From Paraescarpia echinospica (Eukaryota > Annelida > Polychaeta > Sabellida > Siboglinidae): a DNA stretch of 64,000 bases. Shown piece by piece: positions 18,105 to 29,400 of the stretch. The stretch's first letter is position 1; every line of letters starts with the position of its first letter. The stretch spans positions 52,275,117-52,339,116 of the forward strand of contig CM034541.1 of assembly GCA_020002185.1 (NCBI GenBank), written 5' to 3'. Under the pieces are notes generated by a model, which worked only from the letters and a program-made list of their open reading frames with translations, was not told the DNA's origin and searched no databases. A program made the position numbers and the translations under genes.

Positions 18105-19128
18105 ATAAAGTAAACATCTGATTAAAAGGGGATGTATAAGTAATTAAAAGGGGATATATAATAATGATATCGCGCTGTCTGGCGATACCTTTTATATAAA
18201 ACGGCTGAATTCCTCCCACCGTCCCGATGTAGAACGTACATGTCGTAAGCCTGCTGGTCACACGCATATTCTCCGAATGTCAAAGAGAAAACGTCGATAT
18301 TACACAGTGCAAATAATTCATACCAGGGAATTATTCGAAACGGTAGTTCTACGAAATAACTAAATATTAATCTAGAATGTAGTTATTTTATATTATGTTC
18401 ATATTACTAATTATATTAAGTTCGAATGTTATTTTAACGTAAAAATGCTAATCTGCTTCGCAATGTTTCTGGTGCCATCTTAGATGTGTTATGCTGAAAC
18501 CTTATCCCTATATCATGAAGATATCCACCGACATACTACGTAAGTTGGACCTGCAGTGGTTGTTCACCTTGTTCTATTCTGCTGGCGGATGTCAGAGCTT
18601 CGATCATTCAAGGACGACTTAAATAATTCAACGCTGGTCAATAAGAATAGTATAAACGTACCACATAAAGTTTCATATTTCTTACTGTATCCAGAAAAAT
18701 TCAAACAACAAACAACACAATCACATCTAGTTAACGTTAAAAACCTGGCGATAACTTTTTCTACGACAAAGTTGGATTCATCCATACGTAATCAAAATAA
18801 CGCGAACAGGTAATATACATGAAGGGCAATGCACATCAACGCCAACTGTTAACTACATTCGCATTGTTCCCGTCCGTGCTAGGCACACGACATTCCCCGA
18901 ATTTCAAAGCATAAATGTATCTGCAACACAAGCCGTATCATCATCGTCGAGCTCGTCACGGTTACAGGTCCGATCGCCTGGGCCGTCAGTACGTGGTGGA
19001 GCTGTCACGGTCAACGAAGGCTCGTTCGTCATACGATGATCGCTACGTCGACCCACTCGTCCGCCGTCGGTCTTGCCGCCGAGAAACGTTCCGCCAATAC
19101 GCGATGCAGCAGGTACAGTCGTTGATGG
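18105..19128. other. Host DNA, nothing recognised
   Basis: No supported gene. A short duplication of TAATTAAAAGGGGATATATAA type occurs at about 18,120-18,160. The stretch 18,900-19,130 is GC-richer but its frames match no family known to me. Confidence 0.45.
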
Positions 19129-19129
19129 T

Positions 19130-19335
19130 TGATCCACCGGTCAGTTACTAGCGTCTTTCGTCCTTGTTTTCACCGGTTGCTAGTGTCGTCTCTCTTCGTT
19201 TGTCACCTATTGGTATTATCGTCTGTCCTACTTTGTTGCCGGTTGATAGTGTCGTCAATCCTCGTTTGTCACCGATTGTTTGTTGCTGTTCTCGTCGCCC
19301 TTGTCTTCGGGAAAAAGTCGCCGGTTGATGTCTAA
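19130..19335. repeat. Degenerate minisatellite of about 45-48 bp
   Basis: About four diverged copies of a unit containing CCGGTTG(A/C)TAGTGTCGTC and CGTTTGTCACC. Confidence 0.5.
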
Positions 19336-19470
19336 CAATTTCTCTATTCTGCAATGTCGCTTAGTCACGTACCAGGACCTGCATACTCTTTGTATTCCCC
19401 ACATTTTCACGACTTTTGTACAACATGTCGCAATGAAATGAGTTATATTTTGACTTATTTCACATTCAGT

Positions 19471-19779
19471 TTACCTTTTTTCCGAGACGTTTCGTCTGCT
19501 TTCAGCAGTCGTCTTCAGACAGTTACTGCTAGATTGCGACAAGGTAGTCCCGCTCAGACGTGTGTCCTGGGTTGCTCTTTTAGGGATCGTACCATAGATG
19601 TGTGAGAGTCGGTACCGGCCTTCATCTCGATTCATGCTGTCTTTGGTTATTCTAATCCAGATCGCTTCTTTGATGCCTCTTGTCCTCCAAGCCGATTCCC
19701 TGTCCAAAAATGTGGCCCCCTCCCAGTCTACTATGTGATTTTCTTGTGTCATATGGTCTGTGGTGTCTGATTTGTTCAT
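19471..19779 (-). pseudogene. Penelope-like element relic, C-terminal GIY-YIG endonuclease end
   Basis: The minus frame reads TTDHMTQENHIVDWEGATFL, then RTRGIKEAIWIRITKDSMNRDEG and YRLSHIYG. This is the conserved tail that follows the GIY-YIG nuclease of Penelope-like retroelements (H...H.IDW, R.IKEA..I, MNRD.G). Only this terminal part remains. Confidence 0.65.
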
Positions 19780-20262
19780 CTACTTTCCGATGTTTACTAT
19801 CTAGCGGTCGCCGTCTGAGAAAGACTGCTCATAGCAGCGGGAACATCACAAGAAAAAGGTAAACTGACTGGAATAAGTTAATAACATCACTCATTTAAAC
19901 CATCCAGTCTAATGAGCCTCTTCGCTCATGCCGCAATTAAACCTCTGTCAAACCAAGCCGGAACGTGTCCTTCCACCGCCACCCCACTGTTAGTATAATA
20001 AGATTGTGTAACTAATTAGCTTGACAACTCTAAACTGACGGAAAATGTGTTCTTGATTTTCGCTTTTCGCACATAGGAACGAATAGGCCTACCGCTATTC
20101 CAAGCCAAGTGTTCAAACTACAGTCCATTGGAATCTATCTGTCTCATGTCGCAGTGACCAAAGTTTAACACGTTAAAATCACGGATACAGTCGCAATTAG
20201 TCGGTGACATTCTGTTATCAGGCAGGTTCCGCTGTATTGTCATCGGTTGTTGTACAAACATT
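19780..20262. other. 3' flank of the channel gene; no other gene seen
   Basis: AT-rich, expected to hold the 3' UTR of the minus-strand channel gene ending at 20,263. Confidence 0.4.
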
Positions 20263-20420
20263 TCACAGTTCACTCTCCGTCTCCCTTGTTGATGGTCGCC
20301 GTCGTCGCATCTTTTTCTTACGCCACCGGCCGGCCAATGTCATCGCGATGGCGTCTATTGCTTCGACCAGGGTTATGACGCTCGCGCCGATTAGCAACCC
20401 CATCGAACCCCCGATGTCAC
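20263..20420 (-). CDS. DEG/ENaC last exon: TM2, selectivity filter and cytosolic tail
   Basis: After acceptor GTTACAG it encodes [20 protein letters not shown] and the hydrophobic TM2, then a strongly basic tail ([11 protein letters not shown]) and a TGA stop. GAS is the family G-x-S filter. Confidence 0.9.
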
Positions 20421-23400
20421 CTGTAACACGATTGTTTGCGAAAGTGAGTCGTTTGGCATGCAAGTTACTACAACAACTGATTGTGGCTTATCTAGGGTGT
20501 TACCCCCGGACATTACGTCCAGTGACAATAGCCCAGGCAATATCCCCTAGGTGTAATGTCTACTAACATAAGACGCATTCTTCGTTATTCTCCGCTCACT
20601 GTCATCTTACACCGTAACGGTACGTTAGTATTCATTCAAATAGCGTGTATTTAACAATACAATCGTTGAAACCCTACCAGAATAATTCCAGTACCTAAAT
20701 TCATGCCCTTAAAATAAAATCTACTCGCTAACTGTTATTAGTTAACAATTAAGCTAAAAGGTATCATCGAATCCTTATTGTAATACAAATTTTATCAGTT
20801 TATTATAACGTTTTGGTCATTGATCCTACGTTGAAGGCATTGTACTATTGCGGTTATTATCCGCCTGTTGTGTCCAGTAATAGTGCCCGGAACTAATGTT
20901 CTGGGGTATAATTTTCCAGGGTAATGTCCTTTTGTAACATCTGGCGACAATCATAGCGAAGGCGATTAATCGTATAAAAACAATCACACATTTTAAAAGC
21001 AAGAGCCATGAATTGACTCTGCGCTCGCTATCAACATTATTGTTGTGGAGACGTGAACAAGGAGCTCGGCAAACCAAACAAATTGTACTTCTAACGTATT
21101 GCAATAATAATAAAACAACTCGAATCTTGTACGTAACAGACAGTTCAATGGCTAGATCGGCAAAACAGTTATTTGTGAACCAGACATTTGATAAATAAGT
21201 ACAATAAAATAAGAGCGACATACATCCAGTAACAGCGTATATGGCCTATTAACAACTGAAGTGAACTGTTCTTGCTTTGCTCTGATTTAACAGCACAATA
21301 AAACACACATTACTTAGTAAATCAACGAGAGTGTAGGCTTCAAGCTGCTCGTATTCCTGAACACGCAGGTCGCGCATGTAGATATTCAGCTCCAGAAAGT
21401 TGCGACTGAAACACGAACGGAGGAAGAGTTGAATTGCAAATTCGATACCATCGTCATAAAAACGAATGCGTATATTTATCACCAATGTGTATGTTTATAC
21501 GTGTGTAAGTTCGTAGCTGTGTATGCGTGCGAATAGTGTTGTTGGGGGTGATGTTGTTTGATTAAATTATAAGCGTGTTTACTAATGACTGCATTTGTAC
21601 AAGTGGAGACGTTAGTAGTATAAGAGGGCTCCTAGCACTGGAAATGATTCAAAAGATCAAAGGATTTTGCCATTTGATTGACAGGTATTGATTCGCAATT
21701 AGCTATTTTAATTACCCCTTAATTACCCCCAATTACCTATCTAAATAAATAAATACTTAACTAATTAACAAAGGTGAATGGCTTTTAATAATTAATTAAT
21801 TAACTGACAAATATCAAAGGGTTTTACTAATTAAGTAATTAATCTAGCACGGCAAAAGATCAAAGGCTTTTACTAATTAACACATTAATTAACCAAGTAA
21901 AACACATCAAAAGGTTTTACTAATTAATTAATTACTTAACTAAATAACCTAACACGGCAACATATCAAAGCCTTTTACTAATTAACTAATCAATTAACGG
22001 CAAAAGATCAAAGTCTTTTAATATTTAAATAATTAACTAACTATTGCACGCTGTAGCTGAGAGCGGAGTGGTGGGTGCTAGTGACTATGTATAGCGTACT
22101 TACCTTCGTTATCGGTTAAACACTCTTAGGTAAGTGATGGAGAAATGCCTGTACGAGTTGGTGAGCCAGTGGTATAGAGACAGACATATGATGGATATGT
22201 CTATACGGTTTGCTGGGTCAGCTTCTTTCCTGTCAATATTGTAGCCGTGCCAAGGCGAAGCGTACGGTCGGGTGTTTAAACCTGTTGAACACGCTTATCA
22301 GTATAGCAACGCGATGTTTAATGAAGAGGAAGAATGCGCGGAAATTATCAAAGAGGCGAGGTCGGCGTTCATGGCGTAACGGAGAAGTAGAGACATAAGG
22401 AAGAAGAGAAGAGCATCCGAGTGGGATGCTTTCCGTGTCGACTGTATGCAGAACCTATTGATAACAAAGTTCACGACCTCGAAAGAGTTGAGAGGGAGGG
22501 CTTGCTGGCTACTGTACACATGGAATTGGTGTAGTGGGTGCCGTCGAAAGACGGTTTCTTAGGGGTCGGCTGCGGTAGTAAAATGGTCGAAACACACTCG
22601 GGAAGCTATTGATGGAGGTGCGTGATAAATGAAGAAGATAAAACGGGGTTATGTACCTCGCGCGCACCAGTCGCCGATATGGACAAGTCTTTGAAGCATC
22701 CTTTTACGTATATTGTAGCCGGGTATCGTAAGACCACTTTCGTCACCCGCTTCTTGCTTTTCGATTCATCTATGATCGAGCCGCCACCCGAGAAGCTCTT
22801 GTGGTGCTACGCTAAGTGGCATACCGCGTGCATGAAATACATGCAGGACGCATTCAAAGACCCCACATCATCAGCCTATGGTTACCTCCTGGTTGACTTG
22901 AAACAGGAGCGCCGGAAATGGGGCGCCTGCGCACGAGAATCTTCCCCGACGACGCCGTTCAGTATGTCTTCGTGCCGAGAGTATAGAAGTCGAGATGCGT
23001 CGTCCTAGTCGTCATTTGTTAATATGTCAGAGCGCGTTAAGAGACATATATTGTGTTTGCAGACACTGAATAGGAACAAGAATACAAAGTTGCTAAACGC
23101 CATCCTCGCTAACGCCGACGCCGACCTTTTTGCGGATTTGCGGTCTATGCGAGTGCGCCTGTAACATTCTGAAAGGAAACGTGGTTGACTCCGCAGTAGA
23201 AAAAAATCTGCGTCAGCTATCGTCAAGGAAAATGACTGTCGGAAAGAAGCGCATGATCCTGCAAAAAGGCGGTTTCCAATCGGCCTTGCTGGCTCCCTTG
23301 GAGGGTTCGATCCTTCTACCGTTGCTCAGAGAGGTCATAGGGTGATGGAGCACCTGAAGGAGATGACTGTGGTAGACTCCCGTTTGGTGGAGAATTACCT

Positions 23401-26400
23401 ACCGTTGCTCACACCACTGAAAACGACCATGACCCGTGTGGTGAGTAATCTGAATGCAGACATGAAGACCGTCCTCGAGCGCCCAGACCTGTACAATCAG
23501 ATGTTGGACCGAAACAAAACCTTGGGGGAGAAACGGGTGCAGTGACCGGTTCGAGTATATATGGTGAAAGAGGCACCAACAGCTGAAGCTCCACCACCAC
23601 CACCATCACCACCACCCGAAATCGTGGAAAGCGCCGAAAAGTATGAAAAGAAAAGCCCGTCTCCTGTTGGAAGACGGACTCATTGACCCGGTGGAATGAA
23701 CGGGCGGAGTTCGCGTACGACGGTGTTCGTATCATGGTAAGTAACATGGTGGATCTCGTAAACGACGCCCTGAGAAAGAGGAAGTAGACTCCACCGGTGG
23801 GGCGGGAAGCGTTCGCGCGTCAAATGAGATGTATGAACATCCCTATGGAACTCGTCGGCAACGTCGATCGTCGGGCGAACTTGCAGCAGCAAAGCGCGAA
23901 TTCGAGGCCGCCTCGCCGAGGTCACTCTCGCGGTAGTCAGTGGGAGGTCTATTAAAAAGAGGTGAATCTCGCGGCGGGTTTGAAGGGCGAGATGAAGCGG
24001 TAATTGTTTTAGCAGCAGCATTTTTGTATAGGTTATAATGCAATTCGTTATTTGGTCATCCTCCTTATAGTGCAACGGTGGGCTCGTCGTACGCAACGAC
24101 ACGCCATGGGACAACTCAACGTACTCAACCGTGCCTTCTTCGACCAGAAAACCTGTGCCCTACACAAACCAGTCAAACGCCGTTTCAAGCGGTTCTGCGT
24201 CGTCATGTGCGGTCGACACCAACAGTGGCAGGCCGACCTCGTCGACGTATCAAGCCTGAAAAAAAAACATAACGACCCGCAACGAGGTATCGTGGAACGC
24301 ATTAATAGCACACTGAAGACTCGTATGTGGCGGTACTTCACGAAACACCAGACGTTGAGATACATCGAAGCTTTGCCGTGGATCGTGCGGTCGTACAGCA
24401 ACACCTACCATCGACGTGTTCAGGCAAGACCGCAACCTGCTGAATGTGGTCGACGTTAAGCTCGTCTGGTGCGAAGCAAGGACGCGTTTGCGCTGATGGC
24501 GCCAACCAAGGGTTGAAGATAAAATTGCTCGAGACGTCCCTGCATGTGCGAAAGGCCAAACTGTACCCGGCTGTACAGCATGGTCACATCAAAGCGTTGA
24601 CGAATGGGACGGCCAAGAACCCGCTACGACGAATCGACTGCAAGGTGTTCTCCATCCCGCAGGGGACCATGTCTCACACTCACGAGAACGCCTACCTCGG
24701 CTTGATGCCGAATCCGGTGGTCGTGTGCTTCATCAACAACGACGCCTATAACGGGGTCTACAATAAAAACCCGTTTAACGCGAAGCACAACGACATCAAC
24801 GTCCTCGCGCTCTACGTGGATGGTCGAGAGGTCCCGAGCCAGCCACTGCAGCTGCACTTTGTCAGAGTACGTCAGAAGCTACTTGGAACTGTTTGCCTCG
24901 ACCAGTAAAGTTTCCGAAAACGAGGGCAAAGACGTGAGAGGCGCGGACTTTGGCAACGGCTACACCTTCTTTGTATTCGAAGCAGTAGTACGTCTTGCTG
25001 CAGAGAGCGATCATTCCGCATTTATATTCTAAAATAAACTCGCTGCGCGCAGGATGAACCACAGCTGGAGTCGCTGCCGGGCTGTTGATCATGTCTACGT
25101 GACACCGCGCGCATTCTTTCACTGCACACCCACCTGTCAATGGCATTAAAACTGACGTATGCCGTTCTACATGACACCATGCATGTTCATTCCGATTGTC
25201 TTTGACTGTTTTGTAACAAAGGAATCATTGCGTAAAGATGCTGCGAACTGTATGTATCGATTGGTACTCATCAATAAAGATGCTGCGAACTGTATGTATC
25301 GATTGGTACTGATCAATAAAGATGCTGCGAACTGTATGTATCGATTGGTACTCATCAATAAAGATGCTGCGAACTGTATGTATCGATTGGTACTCATCAA
25401 TAAAGATGTTGCGAACGGTATGTATCGATTGGTACTGATCAATAAAGATGCTGCGAACGGTATGTATCGATTGGTACTCATCAATAAAGATGCTGCGAAC
25501 TGTATGTATTAATTGGTACTCATCAATAAAGATGCTGCGAACTGTATGTATCGATTGATACTCATCAATAATGATGCTGCGAACTGTATGTATTGATTGG
25601 TACTGATCAATAAAGATGCTGCGAACTGTATGTATCGAATGGTACTGATCAATAAAGATGCTGCGAACTGTATGTATCGATTGGTACTGATCGATAAAGA
25701 TGCTGCGAACTGTATGTATCGATTGGTACTCATCAATAAAGATGCTGCGAACTGTATGTATTGATTGGTACTCATCAATAAAGATGCTCCGAACTGTATG
25801 TAGTGATTGGTACTCATCAATAAAGATGCTGCGAACTGTATGTATCGATTGGTACTCATCAGTAATCGCATCCTTACACTACCAACCATTTCCAGGTTCA
25901 AAAATTGGCAACTCGACTAATAATACAGGGATAATAATAATAATACTTGAAGTGAATAGAACAGGTTACAATGTGTAAGTGTCACTCCAGGTTTCAACTG
26001 TTTATTCATGAGGAAAATTATAATGAAATTTCGCATTCCATGGTATGTATACGGACATGTTTTTTCAAGTTACCACTTGTTGAGAATTGCGTGCTACATG
26101 TATCGCATTTATAGGGTTTCTCCCAGAATGGATACGAACATGGGTCTTGAAATTACAACAATGTGAGAACTGAGCACCGCAAGTCCGACATTTATATGGT
26201 TTCTCACCAGTATGTGTACGGACATGCGTCTTCCAAGTACAACTGGCTGACATTCGTGCACTACAGGTATCGCATTTGTAGGGTTTCTCTCCAGTATGTG
26301 TACGGATATGTTTTTTCAAGTTACCATTTTCTGTGTATTTGGGTGCTGACGTGTCTCTTCTATGTTCCACAGCTTGTAAACTGCTCCCCACAGGTTTGAC

Positions 26401-29400
26401 ATGTGTAGGGTTTCTCCCCAGAGTGGATACAGATATGTTTCTTCAAAGCACTATTGCCTGTGAATCGTGCACCACAGGTATCACATTTGTAGGGTCTCTC
26501 CCCAGTATGGATGCGGAAACCTTTGTTCAAGTTACAATTTTCTGTGAATTTTTCCCCGCAGGTATCACTTGTGTAGGGTTTCTCCCTAGTGTGGACACGG
26601 ATATGATTCTTGAAAACACTATTGTCTGTAAATCGTGCACCACAGGTATCACATTTGTAGGGTTTATATCTAGTATGGATGCAGACACGTCCCTTCAAAG
26701 CTCCATGGCTTGTAATCTGTGCTACACAGGTGTCACATATGAAGGGTTTTTCACCTGTGTGACTGCGCACATGTATTGTTAAGGCACTGTTGTTTAGAAA
26801 ACGTTTTCCACACGTGTTATATTCGAATCATTTCTCAACCGTGTGTGTTTGCACTTTCACATTCGTATTGTATGTAGACAATGAAGGGTGTTTCACGAGT
26901 CCGTTGACACGCGCAAGCGTCGTCTGAAACAACGTAAATCATTAGATGTGGGAAAAGTTAGTGACACTACTGTCTGTTCGTTACGATCTCCTAAAGGTAT
27001 TAGAAATATCCACGACCACTACGGAACTTTAATAAATACATGTCTTTAAAAAGACCTCCAAGCATTAAGACCTCTCTCTTTTAAAATACACACAGGTGTT
27101 ATTACGGAACTTTAATAAACGGGTGTTAAATACAGTTCTTCAACAATACATTACGACCTATCATGCTTAATAATTTACAGAAATATAACATAACAGCAAT
27201 GACATCAATACAGGTATCGTCTTTTAAATTACTATCAAGCTTAATAACATATAACAAGAATAGAAACATATTAAAACACATTATCATGCTTAATCGGAAT
27301 AAATGTCACTCTGTAAGATGAGCCATCAAACATAATCATCTACGGAAATGTAACGGAATATAATAACGGAAACGGCAGAGTATATCATAACGGAAATGGC
27401 ATTAATACCGATAGTGTCTTTTAAAACACTATCAAGCTTAATCGGAATAAAAGCCCACAATCACCTGTTAACCATCTGTTCCTCCTCCTCCTGTACGCCC
27501 CGGACTGGCTTTCCCAAAGCACTGGTAGAGTAGCGTTGCATGATTCATTCACGCTGTTATAACAACGCGCGTAGTCAACATTTTACACAGCGCCGTTGGA
27601 AATCCGTAGGCGATAAACCAGCAGGCGAACCAAGCCACAGCTAGAGTGACGGTAGGTGCCCGACATTAATACTGTACGCGTTCTCTGTTTTTTCACACAG
27701 CGTTGTATTTCCCATACACCACACAAGACTACTAGCGCGCGTAAACGCAACACTCTTAGCGCGCATAAACATGCATCAGCACCATTAGCGCGTTAAACAT
27801 TAGTTGGAAGCGGTGAGATAGGCCAACGGTCATGGGGTAAGATATGAAAGAATGCAGAGTATGCTTACATTTCGTGCAAGTTTAGATACTAGTTTTTGCA
27901 AGTGCATTGACCAATGTATGTGTTCATCCACAGTATATACACGCCAAGAAATTTAGAGATTTTAACTTGAGGGTTGGTCGATCCGCCAATTTGTATTGTT
28001 TGGTTTGGGATATTTTATTTTTATTCATTTATGTGAATATAATGTAATTCGGTTTTTTTATTTAGGGAAAGTTTATTAGTGTGGAACGACCATATTATTA
28101 TTTAGTTTTCCTTCATATAACATTTTATATTATGCATGTATGCTGGTAGAAAGAGCATTTGCATATATGAGAAGTATACACGTGCAAGTTAATGTCATTG
28201 TGAAAGAAAACACGAAGACTACGAACGGTGTGGGGTGGTGATGAATCAATGCCAAGCAATTTAACAGTAAAATATATAATATCCTGTTTCGTTTGTATTG
28301 TGCCTGTTGTAATTAAGTATATTTTATCAAGATGTATTGTCAATTCAGTTTTATAATAAAGGTAATTTTACCCTAATTATACGTATGTGTTAATGCATCT
28401 ATGATATATATATATATATATTATATGTTAGGGGACGTAGGAGCTAATTAACTAGTTACGTAATTAATTAATTAAGTAAATAATTGTTTTAATTAACACA
28501 TACAAAGTGATTAATTAATCAATTAGTTAATTAGGTAATTAGATAATTAGTGAAATCCTTTACTCTTTTACGGTGTTAATTACAATAATTATGTAGTTAA
28601 TTATATAATAGGTAATTAGATAATTAGTTAATTAATAAAAGCTTTATCTTTATACATTTTTGCTATTTTTATATGACAAAACCTTTTATCTTTGGAATGT
28701 TAATTAACTAATATGTAAAAGGCTTTGACCTTGACCTTTGACCTTAATAATTAAAATTTGACCTTGATATTTGATCTTGACCGGTGGCATTTGACCTTGA
28801 CATTTAATTAGTTAATTGGGGGTAATTAAGGGGTAATTAAAATAGCTAATTGCGATTCACAACCTGTCAATCAAAATGGCAAAACCTTTTGATCTGTTAA
28901 ATCATTTCCAGTACCAGGGGCCCTCATATACTACTGACGTTCATTGTAATCATTGCGTGCCTACAGAAAGATATGCACAATATGAAAGTATCGAATATGT
29001 CATTAAAATACAACCAATCATTCAATCAAGTAATTTGAAGGAAACAGTCCAGCTTACGTTTAATCATTAATGTTTGTATTTGAAATTATTTGTAACGATG
29101 GCTGAATTTGTATAACATACCTAAATGCAGTTCCATCCAATCGAGTCTTGTGAAGTAAAGAGACCAGCGTTTTCTTGAAGGAGTTTAGTTGCAGATGTGA
29201 GACGTTCTTGAAAGAATACAAGGGTATGTCATCTGTAGAGTAGCATTTCCTGTAGTACCGACTATAATCTGCCTGGTATTTTGATTTGTTCAGGAGTGAA
29301 GTGTGATCGTCTAGCATGAAATAATCTTCCATGGCAGATTTCTCGGCACCGGTTGTTTTGTTGAGAAGGTAATACACTTTAGAGTAGAATGCAAGCAACA

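Larger units (their letters stand above)
21614..28935. mobile_element. E2: degenerate 7.3-kb Polinton/Maverick element inside a DEG/ENaC intron
   Basis: The left end AGTAGTATAAGAGGG and the inverted right end (AGTAGTATATGAGGG on the minus strand) start TIRs of about 130 bp. Both ends are bordered by the exact 6-bp duplication GACGTT (21,608-21,613 and 28,936-28,941). AG-initiated TIRs and 6-bp duplications are Polinton hallmarks. Inside, in order: ATPase, two conserved small genes, integrase and capsid relics on the plus strand, a polymerase 3' end on the minus strand, a minisatellite and a C2H2 zinc-finger relic. Large deletions explain the short length. It fills almost the whole intron between channel exons 6 and 7. 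Confidence 0.9.

Noticed and set aside
18904..19151. Opposed frames in a GC-rich patch as a small gene
   Set aside because: Low-complexity Arg/Ser/Asp-rich composition in both directions, no family, no splice context.
24444..25032. E2 capsid region as an independent intact gene
   Set aside because: It lacks the N-terminal half and is frameshifted; it is a relic fused to integrase and polymerase fragments.
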